A DNA stretch of 64,000 bases, from assembly GCF_900450705.1 (NCBI RefSeq), contig NZ_UGHK01000001.1:124001-188000 (forward strand), given 5' to 3'. The translations under genes and the position numbers were made by a program. Every line of letters starts with the position of its first letter. Positions within the stretch are counted from its first letter, which is position 1. The notes beneath the pieces were generated by a model, which searched no databases, had not been told where the DNA came from, and saw only the letters and a list, made by a program, of their open reading frames with translations. This DNA comes from Avibacterium paragallinarum. Lineage in GTDB: Bacteria; Pseudomonadota; Gammaproteobacteria; Enterobacterales; Pasteurellaceae. Of the stretch, positions 37,198-48,301 are shown piece after piece.

Positions 37198-37869
37198 ATG
37201 TTTGTTGATTATCTTCCTTTAATGTACACCGCAACCCTGATGACCTTAGGGTTGGCGGTGTGTTCATTATTACTTGGGCTAGTTTTAGCATTAATATTTG
37301 TCAGCCTAGAAATGAGTAAATGGCAATGCGTACATAAGCCAAGTGCCATCATAATTACGCTTTTGAGAGGATTGCCGGAGATCCTTGTTGTTTTCCTGAT
37401 TTACTTTGGTATTCCTGAAGTATTGGAATTTATTACGGGTAAGTATTTAGAACTGAGTCCATTCTTTTGTGGCGTACTCGCATTATCCATTATTTTTGCC
37501 GCTTATGCCTCACAATCATTGCGTGGGGCCATTCAAGCAATTCCTTCAGGGCAATGGGAGTCTGGTGCGGCACTTGGTTTAAGTCGCAGTTATACCTTTA
37601 TACATATCATTATGCCACAAGTATGGCGACACGCATTACCCGGCTTAAGTAATCAATGGTTAGTACTTTTAAAAGATACTGCATTAGTTTCTTTAATTGG
37701 TGTTCACGATCTAATGCGTCAAGCAGAACTTATCAATACTCGTACCCACGAACCTTTTACTTGGTATGGTTTTGCAGCGTTGATGTATTTGCTGATCACG
37801 CTTATTAGCCAAATATTAATTCGTAAATTAGAGTGGCGTTTTACCCGTTTTGAAAGAGGAGTGGAATAA
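37198..37869 (+). CDS. artQ: Arginine ABC transporter permease ArtQ
   Basis: The 223-residue inner membrane protein has about five helices and the permease EAA-type loop ([44 protein letters not shown]) that contacts ArtP. It starts five bases after artI and ends one base inside the artM start, so the two permeases are translationally coupled. Confidence 0.95.
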   Translation: MFVDYLPLMYTATLMTLGLAVCSLLLGLVLALIFVSLEMSKWQCVHKPSAIIITLLRGLPEILVVFLIYFGIPEVLEFITGKYLELSPFFCGVLALSIIFAAYASQSLRGAIQAIPSGQWESGAALGLSRSYTFIHIIMPQVWRHALPGLSNQWLVLLKDTALVSLIGVHDLMRQAELINTRTHEPFTWYGFAALMYLLITLISQILIRKLEWRFTRFERGVE

Positions 37870-38546
37870 TGATTCACGATTATTTCATCACTATTGCTCA
37901 AGGGATACCAACTAGCTTATTACTCACTGTCGCAGCACTTCTTGTTGCTTTCATTCTCGCTATTGCTTTAACATTTATCTTAGCGATGGAAAATAAGGTA
38001 TTAAAAAGTGCAGTCAATATCTTCCTTACTTTGTTTACAGGTACACCACTTTTAGTCCAGTTTTTTCTGATCTATTATGGACCTGGTCAGTTTCAATGGA
38101 TAGTACAAAGCCCAGCTTGGTCACTTCTCTCTAATGCGTGGTTCTGTGCAATGCTCACACTTGCCTTAAATAGTGCGGCTTATTCTACACAATTATTTTA
38201 TGGTGCGGTAAAAGCAATCCCCAAAGGACAGTGGGAAAGCTGTGCTGCCTTAGGAATGAGTCGATGGCAAACATTGAAAATCCTTATTCCTTATGCTTTA
38301 AAGCGTGCATTGCCTTCTTATAGTAATGAGATTATCTTGGTTTTTAAAGGGACCTCTCTTGCTTCAACGATCACACTCCTTGATATTATGGGGTATGCTC
38401 GACAACTTTATGGTACAGAATATGATGCTCTAACCATTTATGGGATTGCAGGTATAATTTATTTAGTTATCACTGGAATTACTACTTTATTACTCCGAAA
38501 ATTAGAAAATAAAGTACTTGTTTTTGAACGATTAGAGAAATCCTAG
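37869..38546 (+). CDS. artM: Arginine ABC transporter permease ArtM
   Basis: The 225-residue inner membrane protein pairs with ArtQ. It shows GTPLLVQFFLIYYGPGQF near residue 58 and the EAA loop AVKAIPKGQWESCAALGMSRWQTLKILIPYALKRALPSYSNE. It is the last gene of the operon; no clear terminator was seen in the 126 bases before corC. Confidence 0.95.
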   Translation: MIHDYFITIAQGIPTSLLLTVAALLVAFILAIALTFILAMENKVLKSAVNIFLTLFTGTPLLVQFFLIYYGPGQFQWIVQSPAWSLLSNAWFCAMLTLALNSAAYSTQLFYGAVKAIPKGQWESCAALGMSRWQTLKILIPYALKRALPSYSNEIILVFKGTSLASTITLLDIMGYARQLYGTEYDALTIYGIAGIIYLVITGITTLLLRKLENKVLVFERLEKS

Positions 38547-38672
38547 AATAGACATAGACGGTAATGGCATTCTATTTGATGGCTTGATAGAATCAATTCT
38601 CTCATCGAGTGACTAACTTTTGATCTGATAGTCAAGATACTTTCTATTAACAGTAAATATAAGAGATACACA

Positions 38673-39575
38673 ATGGGCGACGATAGCCAGAATTCGAGTT
38701 TAGAAACCTCGAGCAAAAAGAGCTTTTTGCAATCCCTATTTGGGCGATTTTTCCAAGGGGAGTTGAAAAATCGGGAGGAATTGGTGGAGGTGATCCGCGA
38801 TTCCGAGCAGAATGAACTTATCGATCAAGACACCCGTGAGATGATCGAGGGCGTGATGGAGATCGCCGAGTTACGCGTACGGGATATTATGATCCCCCGC
38901 TCACAAATCGTTTTTATTGAAGCGGATCAGGATTTAGATTCTTGCTTGGAAACCATTATCGAAAGCGCTCACTCCCGCTTCCCCGTGATTACTGATGAAA
39001 AAGACAACATCGCGGGCATTTTGCACGCCAAAGATTTGCTGAAATTTTTGCGTTCTAATGCGGAAGAATTTGAACTTCTCGCTTTGCTTCGCCCTGTGGT
39101 GATCGTGCCTGAAAGTAAGCGGGTGGATCGAATGCTGAAAGATTTCCGCTCAGAGCGTTTTCATATGGCGATTGTGGTGGACGAATTTGGTGCAGTGTCG
39201 GGCTTGGTTACCATTGAAGATATTTTGGAGCAAATTGTCGGCGATATTGAAGACGAATTTGATGAAGAAGACATCGCGGATATTCGCCAGCTTTCCCGCC
39301 ATACTTACGCAGTGCGAGCCTTAACAGATATTGAGGATTTCAACCAGCAATTCCATACCCATTTTGCCGATGAAGAAGTGGACACCATCGGCGGCGTAGT
39401 GATGCAAGCCTTCGGGCATTTGCCGAAACGTGGGGAAGAAATCACCCTTGAACATCTGCATTTTAAGGTTACCTCCGCCGACAGTCGTCGCGTGATTCAG
39501 TTGCGTGTTACCGTGCCTGATGAGTACCTTGAGCAGATCGAAAATCAGGAAGAAAATAACGAGAGCGTTCAATGA
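38673..39575 (+). CDS. corC: CorC, magnesium/cobalt efflux-associated CBS protein
   Basis: The 300-residue soluble protein has an N-terminal segment ([35 protein letters not shown]), a CBS pair (about 70-195; [24 protein letters not shown] and [31 protein letters not shown]) and a CorC_HlyC domain at the end. Unlike the CNNM-type gene at 29599 it has no membrane domain. It overlaps lnt by four bases (ATGA), the corC-lnt pairing widespread in gammaproteobacteria. Confidence 0.95.
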   Translation: MGDDSQNSSLETSSKKSFLQSLFGRFFQGELKNREELVEVIRDSEQNELIDQDTREMIEGVMEIAELRVRDIMIPRSQIVFIEADQDLDSCLETIIESAHSRFPVITDEKDNIAGILHAKDLLKFLRSNAEEFELLALLRPVVIVPESKRVDRMLKDFRSERFHMAIVVDEFGAVSGLVTIEDILEQIVGDIEDEFDEEDIADIRQLSRHTYAVRALTDIEDFNQQFHTHFADEEVDTIGGVVMQAFGHLPKRGEEITLEHLHFKVTSADSRRVIQLRVTVPDEYLEQIENQEENNESVQ

Positions 39576-41110
39576 AGCCTTTCTTCACCTATCTCATTGC
39601 GATCTTATCGGGAAGCCTAGGCGTGCTTGCCTTTTCCCCCTTTAATTATTGGGGCGTTGCCTATGTTTCCTTGCTCGGCTTGCTGTGTGTAATAAAAACT
39701 TCGCCAAAACACACCGCACTTTTCGCCGCCTTTTTATGGGGGCTAAGCTTTTTCGCTATTGGCGTAAGCTGGTTGCACGTCAGCATTCACCAATTTGGCG
39801 GCTCACCGTTATGGCTCAGCTATGTTTTGGTAGGGCTGTTGGCAGCCTACTTAGCGTTATTTCCCACTCTGTTTGCCTACCTGATACAGCGTTTTCACGT
39901 TCAGCATCTCGCACTTTACCCTGTGCTTTGGACATTCACTGAATTTTTACGCGGCTGGCTGTTTACGGGGTTTCCGTGGTTACAATTTGGCTATACGCAA
40001 ATCGACAGCCCATTCTCAGGACTTGCTCCGATTTTTGGTGTGCAAGGGCTAACATTTTTTGTGATGTGGGTAAGTGCGGTCATTTTTCAGCTTATTTTTA
40101 CTGCGTTTCAAAAGCCCAAAAAATGGGCGTTGTTATTCAGCCACAGCGGTTTATTATTGTTGATTAGCGGATTGGCGATGTGGTCAAGTTCGGCGAATTA
40201 TGTCAAAACCGAGCCAGAAAAAGCCCTCCGCATTACCTTGGTGCAGGGCAATGTACAACAAGAACTCAAATGGGACGCACAATATTTACAACAAATTATC
40301 GGTACTTATGTCAAGCTAATTAACCAGCATTTAGGCAAAACTGATTTAATTATTTTGCCCGAAGCCGCATTCCCCACGTTTGAAAATCAAATTCAGCCTT
40401 TTCTGCTTTCTTTGCAACAAGCAGCACGCGAAGCGGGGACAGAAGTAATGATCGGCACGATTTATCAAGATTGGCAAAAAGGCAAATTATTTAATTCGAT
40501 CATTAACTTAGGCAATCCCGATTTGCCTTATAACGAGGAAACACCAAACCGTTATAATAAGCATCATCTCGTGCCATTTGGTGAATATGTGCCATTGGAA
40601 AGCCTGTTGCGACCATTGGGATCGGTGTTTAATTTGCCGATGTCCGCCTTTCAAGCGGGGGACGCGGTGCAGCCGCCTTTCCTTGCCAAACAGCGGAAAT
40701 TCACCCCCGCGATTTGTTATGAAATTATTTTTGGTTCGCAAGTGCAAAAAAATCTCACCGCACAAACGGATTTTCTTCTGACTATCTCAAATGACGCGTG
40801 GTTCGGTGATAGCATTGGGCCTTGGCAACATTTGCAAATGGCGAGAATGCGAGCGTTAGAGCTAGGCAAACCCGAAATTCGGGCGACCAGCACGGGGATT
40901 ACCGCCTTTATTGATGAAAAAGGCAAGATAATTGCACAAGCTCCACAATTCACCGAAACCACATTAACGCAACGCATCGCCCCGACAAAAGGCAAAACCC
41001 CTTACGCTCAATTTGGTGATATGCCATTATATTTATTGTGTCTTTTGTTGCTGTGCTTCCGTTTGGCACATTATGCTATTTGGCGTTGGGTGATAAAAGT
41101 TCGGTCATAA
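39572..41110 (+). CDS. lnt: Apolipoprotein N-acyltransferase
   Basis: The 512-residue inner membrane enzyme adds the third acyl chain to lipoproteins. It has about seven membrane helices at the N-terminus, including the [32 protein letters not shown] region, then a nitrilase-type domain (about 215-475). The catalytic set is visible: Glu in ILPEAAFP, Lys in [15 protein letters not shown] and Cys in [11 protein letters not shown] last helix follows. All three catalytic residues are present. Confidence 0.97.
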   Translation: MKPFFTYLIAILSGSLGVLAFSPFNYWGVAYVSLLGLLCVIKTSPKHTALFAAFLWGLSFFAIGVSWLHVSIHQFGGSPLWLSYVLVGLLAAYLALFPTLFAYLIQRFHVQHLALYPVLWTFTEFLRGWLFTGFPWLQFGYTQIDSPFSGLAPIFGVQGLTFFVMWVSAVIFQLIFTAFQKPKKWALLFSHSGLLLLISGLAMWSSSANYVKTEPEKALRITLVQGNVQQELKWDAQYLQQIIGTYVKLINQHLGKTDLIILPEAAFPTFENQIQPFLLSLQQAAREAGTEVMIGTIYQDWQKGKLFNSIINLGNPDLPYNEETPNRYNKHHLVPFGEYVPLESLLRPLGSVFNLPMSAFQAGDAVQPPFLAKQRKFTPAICYEIIFGSQVQKNLTAQTDFLLTISNDAWFGDSIGPWQHLQMARMRALELGKPEIRATSTGITAFIDEKGKIIAQAPQFTETTLTQRIAPTKGKTPYAQFGDMPLYLLCLLLLCFRLAHYAIWRWVIKVRS

Positions 41111-41131
41111 AATGACCCTATTTTTAAAATA

Positions 41132-41172
41132 AAGTGCGGTGGAAAAAACATTCAAATTTTACACCGCACTTT
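41132..41172. terminator. Paired uptake-signal terminator after lnt
   Basis: AAAGTGCGGT (41132-41141) and ACCGCACTTT (41163-41172) are inverted around an A/T loop. Confidence 0.75.
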
Positions 41173-41212
41173 AACGTATTAGGAACGTATCAGGAAAATC
41201 TTCCCGCTTCGC

Positions 41213-41264
41213 TTGTATTCTAAACGAAAAAGTGTATTATAGCCGTCTAGACGCCAAAACATCT
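41213..41264 (+). promoter_or_regulatory. metK promoter with tandem MetJ boxes
   Basis: TTGTAT (41213) and TATTAT (41235) are spaced 16 bp as a sigma-70 promoter. Directly after the -10 come three adjacent 8-mers, AGCCGTCT, AGACGCCA and AAACATCT (41241-41264), matching the met-box AGACGTCT at 7, 6 and 6 of 8 positions. MetJ with S-adenosylmethionine binds such tandem arrays cooperatively, so end-product repression of metK is expected. The leader runs about 170 bases to the gene. Confidence 0.75.
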
Positions 41265-41421
41265 ATCGCTCAACTTCTCTCACTTTCATCAGGGCTTCTT
41301 CGCTTAACCGTACGCGTTGTGATACTTTCGGAGCAATGTTGATATGGAATGAGAGCCATTCAGCGAGGCTGGCACGAATTTTAAACTGACGACAATCAAT
41401 GAATTTATTTTGAGGAAAGCT

Positions 41422-42576
41422 ATGTCATCATATTTATTTACTTCTGAATCCGTATCAGAAGGACACCCAGATAAAATTGCCGATCAGATTTCTGACGCGG
41501 TGTTAGACGAAATTTTAAAACAAGATCCGAAAGCCCGCGTGGCCTGTGAAACCTATGTAAAAACAGGTATGGCGCTTGTGGGCGGTGAAATCACCACTTC
41601 AGCTTGGGTGGACATTGAAAATCTTACCCGCCAAGTAATTTGTGATATTGGTTATAAGCACTCTGATATGGGCTTTGATGGCCATTCTTGTGCGGTGTTA
41701 AACGCCATTGGCAAACAATCTTCCGACATTAATCAAGGGGTGGATCGCGAAAGCCCACTCGATCAAGGGGCAGGCGATCAAGGCATTATGTTCGGCTATG
41801 CAACTAACGAAACCGAAGTGCTAATGCCTGCGGCGATTACTTACGCGCACCGCTTAATGGAACGTCAAGCACAAGTGCGTAAAAACGGCACATTGCCTTG
41901 GTTGCGTCCTGATGCGAAAAGCCAAGTAACGCTAAAATATGAGAACGACAAAATTGTGGGCATTGATGCAGTGGTGCTTTCCACTCAGCACGCCGACAAC
42001 GTAAGCCAGCAAGAGATTTATGAAGGCGTGATGGAAGAAATCATCAAGCCTGTGTTGCCAAGCGAATGGCTCGGTAAAGACACCAAATATTTCATCAATC
42101 CAACAGGACGTTTTGTGATTGGCGGCCCAATGGGCGATTGTGGCTTAACAGGACGTAAAATTATTGTGGACACCTACGGCGGTGCAGCACGCCACGGCGG
42201 TGGTGCGTTCTCGGGTAAAGATCCGTCAAAAGTGGATCGCTCAGCCGCCTACGCTGCTCGCTATGTGGCGAAAAATATTGTTGCCGCTGGCTTGGCAGAT
42301 CGTTGCGAAATCCAACTTTCTTATGCTATCGGCGTGGCAGAACCTACTTCAATTATGGTGGAAACCTTTGGCACGGGCAAAGTGAGCAACGAATTATTGG
42401 TAAATTTAGTTCGAGAGTTTTTCGATTTACGCCCTTATGGCTTAATCAAAATGTTAGATTTAATCCAACCGATTTACCGCCAAACCGCCGCCTACGGACA
42501 CTTTGGCCGCGAACAATTCCCGTGGGAAAAAACCGATCGTGCCGCAGAATTGCGTTCGGCTGCTGGGTTAAAATAA
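41422..42576 (+). CDS. metK: S-adenosylmethionine synthetase
   Basis: The 384-residue enzyme makes S-adenosylmethionine from methionine and ATP. It begins [27 protein letters not shown] with the ATP-binding His, continues with [15 protein letters not shown] near 117, the phosphate-binding [33 protein letters not shown] near 258, and the C-terminal AAYGHFGR. Length equals E. coli MetK. ATG 41422 follows TTGAGGAAA; the in-frame 41410 start is less well placed. Confidence 0.98.
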   Translation: MSSYLFTSESVSEGHPDKIADQISDAVLDEILKQDPKARVACETYVKTGMALVGGEITTSAWVDIENLTRQVICDIGYKHSDMGFDGHSCAVLNAIGKQSSDINQGVDRESPLDQGAGDQGIMFGYATNETEVLMPAAITYAHRLMERQAQVRKNGTLPWLRPDAKSQVTLKYENDKIVGIDAVVLSTQHADNVSQQEIYEGVMEEIIKPVLPSEWLGKDTKYFINPTGRFVIGGPMGDCGLTGRKIIVDTYGGAARHGGGAFSGKDPSKVDRSAAYAARYVAKNIVAAGLADRCEIQLSYAIGVAEPTSIMVETFGTGKVSNELLVNLVREFFDLRPYGLIKMLDLIQPIYRQTAAYGHFGREQFPWEKTDRAAELRSAAGLK

Positions 42577-42589
42577 TTCTCAAATTCTC

Positions 42590-42700
42590 GCACCAAGAGC
42601 AGTACCTTGTATAAGGTATTCGCCAAACTACACATTTCCGAGGTTGATGATTGAGTTCATCAACTTCTGCTTGGGTTTCCGCATTGTTCCATTGATTTCT
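42590..42700 (-). pseudogene. Degenerate IS30-like transposase C-terminal remnant
   Basis: The minus strand reads WNNAETQAEVDELNHQPRKC and then WRIPYT, resembling the C-terminal end of IS30-family transposases (..VDELN.RPRKCLG.RTP.E..). Reading then drifts out of frame. No terminal repeats were found. The region 42577-43011 otherwise holds the next remnant and no intact gene. Confidence 0.5.
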
Positions 42701-42832
42701 CTTTTGTCGTTTTGAAGAGCATCTTCGTAACAACCTATTTATTTCTTTATTCCCCACGGCTAAAACTGATAGAGCAAAGGAAAATCAATAATTTAGTCGC
42801 ATTAAGTTGTAAACAAAAAGCGGTTTAAAACC

Positions 42833-42949
42833 TTCGAGAAACTTAAGGAAACGCTACATAAATACATTCATTATTACAACCATAAACGTATTCAAGTAAA
42901 ATTGAAAGGACTAAGCCCCGCAGAATACAGCACTCAGTCCTTGAATTAA
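42833..42949 (+). pseudogene. IS3-family transposase C-terminal remnant
   Basis: The plus strand reads FEKLKETLHKYIHYYNHKRI followed by KLKGLSPAEYSTQ and a stop. This is the typical end of an IS3-family integrase-core transposase (..YIHYYN..RI...L.GLSP.EYR.Q). Upstream sequence is not open, so only the tail remains, between metK and glnA. Confidence 0.8.
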
Positions 42950-43011
42950 AAAACATCTAATTTTTTGAAGTCAGAGGATTTTCATCGCTCTTTTCATAGG
43001 CTAACTAGAAA

Positions 43012-44427
43012 TTAGGCATAATACATTTCAAATTCCACTGGATGCGGAGTCATATTTAAGCGTTCAACTTCTTTTCGTTTCATTGCAATAAAAGCATCCA
43101 CAAAATCTTTACTGAACACGCCGCCTTTAGTTAAGAATTCATAATCTTGTTCTAAGGCATTTAAGGCTTCTTCTAATGAGCCTGCCACTGCTGGAATTTC
43201 TTTTAATTCTTCTGGTGGTAAATCATAGAGGTTTTTATCCATTGCATCACCTGGGTGAATTTTGTTGATAATACCGTCTAAGCCTGCCATTAATAATGCA
43301 GAGAAAGCTAAATATGGGTTTGCCAATGGATCTGGGAAGCGTGCTTCGATACGGATCGCTTTCGGGCTAGTTACCGCTGGAATACGGATAGATGCTGAGC
43401 GGTTACTTGCTGAATAAGCCAATAACACTGGTGCTTCAAAACCCGGAACTAAACGTTTATACGAGTTTGTTGATGGGTTGGTAAAGGCATTTAACGCTTT
43501 TGCGTGTTTGATAATTCCGCCGATGTAGTAAAGTGCGGTTTCTGAAAGTCCTGCGTATTTATCCCCTTGGAAGATATTTTTGCCGTCTTTACTTAACGAC
43601 ATATTACAGTGCATTCCAGAGCCGTTATCGCCTGTGATTGGTTTTGGCATAAAGCACGCGGTTTTACCGTGTTCTAAGGCAACATTTTGTACTACATATT
43701 TGTAAATTTGGGTTTCATCCGCTTTTAAGGTGAGCGAGTTAAATCTCGTGGCGATTTCGTTTTGCCCAGCCGTTGCCACTTCGTGGTGATGTGCTTCAAC
43801 CACTAAGCCTAGCTCTTCTAAGATTAAGCACATTTCAGAACGAATGTCGTGTGCGGTGTCATTTGGAGCAACGGCACAGTATCCCCCTTTAGTTAATGGG
43901 CGATAACCATTATTGCCGCCTTCGTAGGCTTTGTTGGTGTTCCAAGAGGCTTCGATGTCATCAACCACATAAGAGTTACCATTCATTGCTGAGCCAAAAC
44001 GCACGTCATCAAATAAGAAAAACTCTGGTTCTGGACCAAAGAAAACATCATCAGCGACGCCCGTTGAACGCATATAATTTTCCGCACGAATTGCGATCGA
44101 ACGCGGGTCGCGATCATAGCTTTGCATTGTGGTTGGTTCATAGATACTGCAACGGAGCGATAAGGTAGGAATTTGTGCGAAAGGATCAACAACAGCGGTT
44201 TCGGCGATTGGCATTAAAAGCATATCGGCTTTATTAATGGCTTTCCAACCTTCCACTGATGATCCATCGAACATTTTACCATCTTCAAATAAGTCTTCAT
44301 CAATTAAGCTTACTGGGATAGACACACCATGTTCTTTACCTTTGATGTCGGTAAAGCGAAGAAGAACAAATTTAATATCATTCTCTTCAATAAGTTTAAA
44401 TACATTCGCTACGGCTTCATTTGACAT
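43012..44427 (-). CDS. glnA: Glutamine synthetase
   Basis: The 471-residue type-I enzyme assimilates ammonia into glutamine. Visible landmarks are [11 protein letters not shown] near residue 53, [14 protein letters not shown] near 130, the [17 protein letters not shown] loop near 265 and [24 protein letters not shown]. The site of regulatory adenylylation is in NLYDLPPEE (Tyr near 399), so activity control by adenylyltransferase is possible. No glnL/glnG follows within the window. Confidence 0.98.
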   Translation of the reverse strand: MSNEAVANVFKLIEENDIKFVLLRFTDIKGKEHGVSIPVSLIDEDLFEDGKMFDGSSVEGWKAINKADMLLMPIAETAVVDPFAQIPTLSLRCSIYEPTTMQSYDRDPRSIAIRAENYMRSTGVADDVFFGPEPEFFLFDDVRFGSAMNGNSYVVDDIEASWNTNKAYEGGNNGYRPLTKGGYCAVAPNDTAHDIRSEMCLILEELGLVVEAHHHEVATAGQNEIATRFNSLTLKADETQIYKYVVQNVALEHGKTACFMPKPITGDNGSGMHCNMSLSKDGKNIFQGDKYAGLSETALYYIGGIIKHAKALNAFTNPSTNSYKRLVPGFEAPVLLAYSASNRSASIRIPAVTSPKAIRIEARFPDPLANPYLAFSALLMAGLDGIINKIHPGDAMDKNLYDLPPEELKEIPAVAGSLEEALNALEQDYEFLTKGGVFSKDFVDAFIAMKRKEVERLNMTPHPVEFEMYYA

Positions 44428-44770
44428 AAGATAATCCTCTTAAAATAATGATTGTTAGAATTTAGATGTTGTGTATGATAAAGCACAGAGTTAAAATATC
44501 ACATCACTTACAAATTTCAAGGGTATTTTAAAAATTTTAATTTATATCAAACAAAAGAAAAAAAAACCTCAATTTTTAACACCGCACTTTATAAAATTTT
44601 TAATATATCGACCCTTTGAGTAAATAATTTCTAATGCAAGCTTGTCTTCTTCTATAATCATTATTAGTAGCGACCATCAGTAAAACGTTGTATAATCTGC
44701 GACCTTTCGAGTAGTCTTCGCACAAATGTGCCGACAATTACATTTACACAAATCACAAATTGACAAACAA
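44428..44770. promoter_or_regulatory. Divergent glnA-typA promoter region
   Basis: 343 bases between divergent glnA and typA. TATAAT at 44691 is a likely -10 for typA, without a clear -35. One uptake signal (44581-44589) lies in the middle. No RNA gene was recognised. Confidence 0.4.
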
Positions 44771-46612
44771 ATGACAGAAACCATTGATATAAATAAATTG
44801 CGTAATATCGCAATTATCGCTCACGTTGACCACGGAAAAACCACCCTCGTTGATAAACTTTTACAACAATCTGGCACGCTAGAAGCCAGCCGCTCAGACG
44901 CAGACGAACGCGTAATGGATTCCAACGATCTAGAAAAAGAGCGTGGCATTACTATTCTTGCAAAAAATACTGCCATTAACTGGAATGATTACCGCATAAA
45001 TATTGTAGATACCCCCGGACACGCCGACTTCGGCGGGGAAGTTGAACGCGTACTTTCAATGGTGGACAGTGTGCTATTAGTGGTTGATGCCTTTGATGGC
45101 CCAATGCCACAAACCCGTTTTGTAACACAAAAAGCCTTTGCACACGGATTAAAACCGATCGTCGTCATTAATAAAGTGGACAGACTAGGTGCACGCCCTG
45201 ACTGGGTGGTGGATCAAGTTTTCGATCTTTTCGTCAATCTTGGTGCAACTGATGAACAATTAGATTTCCCGATTATCTATGCTTCCGCCTTAAACGGCGT
45301 GGCAGGGCTTGAACACGAAGATCTCGCTGAAGATATGACTCCATTATTTGAAGCCATCGTAAAATACGTCGAGCCACCAAAAGTGGAATTAGATGCCCCA
45401 TTCCAAATGCAAATTTCACAGCTTGATTACAGCAATTATGTAGGCGTAATCGGCATTGGACGCATTAAACGTGGCACAGTAAAACCAAATCAAACCGTTA
45501 CTATTATTGATAGCGAAGGTAAAACCCGCAACGGTAAAATTGGACAAGTATTGGGGCATTTAGGTTTGCAACGTTACGAAGAAGATCTCGCACAAGCGGG
45601 TGATATTGTGGCAATCACAGGCTTAGGTGAACTCAATATTTCCGATACCATTTGCGATATTAATAACGTGGAGGCCTTACCTGCCTTGAGTGTTGATGAA
45701 CCAACCGTAACCATGTTCTTCTGCGTAAACACCTCGCCATTCTGCGGTAAAGAAGGGAAATTCGTCACTTCACGCCAAATTTTAGAGCGTTTAAACAAAG
45801 AACTCGTGCATAACGTGGCATTGCGTGTGGAAGAAACGCAAAACCCTGATGAATTCCGCGTTTCAGGACGTGGTGAGCTTCACCTTTCCGTATTAATTGA
45901 AAATATGCGTCGTGAAGGCTATGAATTGGCGGTTTCTCGTCCGAAAGTTATTTTTAAAGAAGAAAACGGGCATAAACAAGAGCCGTTCGAGCAAGTTACC
46001 ATTGATATTGAAGAACAACATCAAGGGGCGGTAATGGAAGCCTTAGGTATCCGCAAAGGAGAAGTGAAAGATATGATCCCTGATGGCAAAGGGCGTACCC
46101 GTTTAGAATACGTTATCCCAAGCCGTGGATTAATTGGCTTCCGTAATGAATTTATGACGATGACTTCAGGTACAGGGCTACTTTACTCCACATTCAGCCA
46201 TTATGATGACGTTAAACTAGGTGAAATCGGTCAGCGTAAAAATGGCGTGCTGATTTCAAACGGCACTGGCAAAGCACTTGCTTATGCCCTTTGGGGATTA
46301 CAAGAGCGTGGTAAATTAATGATCGATCACGGTGTAGAAGTGTATGAAGGGCAAATTATTGGTATTCACAGCCGTTCAAACGATTTAACAGTAAACTGTT
46401 TACAAGGGAAAAAACTCACCAATATGCGTGCTTCAGGAAAAGACGATGCCATTGCATTAACTCCCCCTGTACGTTTCACCCTTGAACAAGCTATTGAATT
46501 TATTGATGACGATGAATTAGTGGAAGTAACCCCAACTTCAGTGCGTATTCGTAAGAAACTACTCACTGAAATGGAACGCAAACGTGCAAATCGCACAACA
46601 AGTAATATATAA
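44771..46612 (+). CDS. typA: TypA/BipA ribosome-associated GTPase
   Basis: The 613-residue translational GTPase takes part in ribosome assembly and stress responses. G-motifs are [10 protein letters not shown] near residue 17, [23 protein letters not shown] and [15 protein letters not shown]-like domains follow, and a C-terminal domain with [15 protein letters not shown] 44771 gives [22 protein letters not shown], like the family; the longer frame from 44726 has no support. The C-terminal tail is basic ([13 protein letters not shown]). Confidence 0.97.
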   Translation: MTETIDINKLRNIAIIAHVDHGKTTLVDKLLQQSGTLEASRSDADERVMDSNDLEKERGITILAKNTAINWNDYRINIVDTPGHADFGGEVERVLSMVDSVLLVVDAFDGPMPQTRFVTQKAFAHGLKPIVVINKVDRLGARPDWVVDQVFDLFVNLGATDEQLDFPIIYASALNGVAGLEHEDLAEDMTPLFEAIVKYVEPPKVELDAPFQMQISQLDYSNYVGVIGIGRIKRGTVKPNQTVTIIDSEGKTRNGKIGQVLGHLGLQRYEEDLAQAGDIVAITGLGELNISDTICDINNVEALPALSVDEPTVTMFFCVNTSPFCGKEGKFVTSRQILERLNKELVHNVALRVEETQNPDEFRVSGRGELHLSVLIENMRREGYELAVSRPKVIFKEENGHKQEPFEQVTIDIEEQHQGAVMEALGIRKGEVKDMIPDGKGRTRLEYVIPSRGLIGFRNEFMTMTSGTGLLYSTFSHYDDVKLGEIGQRKNGVLISNGTGKALAYALWGLQERGKLMIDHGVEVYEGQIIGIHSRSNDLTVNCLQGKKLTNMRASGKDDAIALTPPVRFTLEQAIEFIDDDELVEVTPTSVRIRKKLLTEMERKRANRTTSNI

Positions 46613-46652
46613 TATTTATATATTCAACGCACCTCGGAGATTTTCTGGGGTG

Positions 46653-46676
46653 TAACTTCGCTAAAGTTATTTTATT
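46653..46676 (+). terminator. Weak terminator after typA
   Basis: TAACTT-CGCTA-AAGTTA followed by TTTTATT, 40 bases after the stop. The stem is short and AT-rich. Confidence 0.45.
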
Positions 46677-46758
46677 AGACTTATTTATTAATGAGCAAAA
46701 TAATAGATTTAGACTAAAAAATATCGAAGATATAATATCGATAATAGGCTATAAAAGA

Positions 46759-47562
46759 ATGAAAAACATTACTGAACAATTATCTGAGGCTATAGATGAC
46801 ATTCGGTTGTCCTTAAAAAATAATTATTTTTGGCGTGCTTTAGCTTGGAATGATATCCTTAACCGGTATCGAAGATCGACCTTAGGTCCTTTGTGGATTA
46901 CGTTAAGTATGACCATTACTATTGGTGCAATGGCACCTTTGTACGCTTCATTTTTCGGAATGCCGATTAATGATTTCTTCCCTAGACTAGCTTTAGGAAT
47001 CATTACGTGGGGGTTACTTGCTTCATCGATCAATGAGTTTACAAATACGTTCCAAGAAAGTGCAAATTACTTGAAACAAATAAAAATTTCATTTTCTATT
47101 TTTATTTTTAGGGTTATTTATCGACAACTGATTGTTTTCTGCCATAATCTGATTATTTATCCATTAGTAATGTTAATATTTTGGAAGCCTATTAATATTA
47201 ACTTTCTATTTGTAATACTTGGCATTTTTCTAGTCACTCTAAATTTATTTTGGATTGGCTTATGCCTATCTATATTCTGTGCTAGATTTAGAGATATGTC
47301 TCCGATTATTAACAGCATTGTACAGTTGTTGTTTTTTATTACACCAGTTATTTGGGATCCTTCTATGTTATCAGCATCTAAGCAATTACTCGTTCATCTT
47401 AACTTCCTAGCTACGCTATTAGATCTAATTAGACAACCTCTATTAGGTGTAATACCATCAACTTTCTATTGGGTAAGTGCTTTATTAACAGCAATTATTG
47501 GAAATGGAATTGCTTTACTTATTTTTGCCAAAAAACTTAAACGAATTACTTATTGGTTATAA
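46759..47562 (+). CDS. wzm: Polysaccharide ABC exporter permease (Wzm/KpsM type)
   Basis: The 267-residue inner membrane protein has an amphipathic N-terminus with RYRRSTLGPLWITLSMTITIGAMAPLY, the classic start of ABC-2 polysaccharide exporters. About six membrane helices follow, with PVIWDPSMLSASKQLLVHLNFLATLLDLIRQPLLG in the last third. It pairs with the ATPase 15 bases downstream to move a lipid-linked glycan across the inner membrane. It is AT-rich with no uptake signal, which together with the downstream genes suggests horizontal acquisition. Confidence 0.9.
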   Translation: MKNITEQLSEAIDDIRLSLKNNYFWRALAWNDILNRYRRSTLGPLWITLSMTITIGAMAPLYASFFGMPINDFFPRLALGIITWGLLASSINEFTNTFQESANYLKQIKISFSIFIFRVIYRQLIVFCHNLIIYPLVMLIFWKPININFLFVILGIFLVTLNLFWIGLCLSIFCARFRDMSPIINSIVQLLFFITPVIWDPSMLSASKQLLVHLNFLATLLDLIRQPLLGVIPSTFYWVSALLTAIIGNGIALLIFAKKLKRITYWL

Positions 47563-47577
47563 TTAATAGGGGGTGAT

Positions 47578-48282
47578 ATGCATATTATTTTAGATAATGT
47601 TTCCGTTAGATTTCCTATTTATGATGCCAAACAACGTTCTTTTAAGCAAAGTCTAATAAAAGCAGCCACTGGTGGAAATATAAAAAGGGGAAAAGTACCA
47701 GAAGTAGAAGCCTTAAGAAATATTTCCTTCGCATTGAAAGAAGGGCATAGAGTTTCTCTCATCGGACACAATGGCTCTGGTAAGACGACTTTATTACGAG
47801 TACTTGCCGGAGTATATGCTCCAATAGAAGGAAAAATTCATATAAAAGGTAAAGTGACATCTCTATTAGACTCAATGCTTGGTATGGATCAAGAAGCTAC
47901 AGGAATAGAAAACATTAAACTTAGAAGTTTATTTTTAGGGATACACCCAAAAAAAATAAATTCACTTATAGATGATATCATTGAGTTTAGTGAACTTGGT
48001 GAGTTTATCCATATGCCAGTTCGAACATATTCGAGTGGAATGATCTTAAGACTCGCATTTTCAATTACAACGAGTATCTCTCCCGAAATATTACTAATGG
48101 ATGAATGGATTAGTGTTGGAGATGAAAAGTTTAAAATGAAAGCGGAAGAACGTTTAAATAAATTTATCAACCAAGCCGGTATTTTAGTTATGGCAACCCA
48201 TGATAAAAAACTGGCTGAACGGACTTGTTCTACCCATATACATTTAGAACACGGTGAAATCATTAAATCAGACCTTCTTTAA
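47578..48282 (+). CDS. wzt: Polysaccharide ABC exporter ATPase (Wzt/KpsT type)
   Basis: The 234-residue ATPase has Walker A IGHNGSGKTTLLRVLAG near residue 61, the signature YSSGMILRLAFSI and Walker B ILLMDEWISVGDEKF, which differs from the usual DE(V/W)LAVGD only slightly. It ends after the nucleotide-binding domain and has no C-terminal carbohydrate-binding extension, so chain-end recognition of the Wzt O9a kind is not expected. It follows wzm by 15 bases behind GGGGGTGAT. Confidence 0.9.
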   Translation: MHIILDNVSVRFPIYDAKQRSFKQSLIKAATGGNIKRGKVPEVEALRNISFALKEGHRVSLIGHNGSGKTTLLRVLAGVYAPIEGKIHIKGKVTSLLDSMLGMDQEATGIENIKLRSLFLGIHPKKINSLIDDIIEFSELGEFIHMPVRTYSSGMILRLAFSITTSISPEILLMDEWISVGDEKFKMKAEERLNKFINQAGILVMATHDKKLAERTCSTHIHLEHGEIIKSDLL

Positions 48283-48301
48283 CTTATTTTAATTTAAGAT
48301 A

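Noticed and set aside
41265-41421. SAM riboswitch in the metK leader
   Set aside because: Only a 5-bp stem (GAATG/CATTC) is seen and none of the SAM-riboswitch core was recognised; the MetJ boxes give a simpler explanation.
42446-42757. Minus-strand 103-codon frame reaching into metK
   Set aside because: Only its middle resembles a transposase tail; the end is antisense to metK, so it was not kept as a gene.
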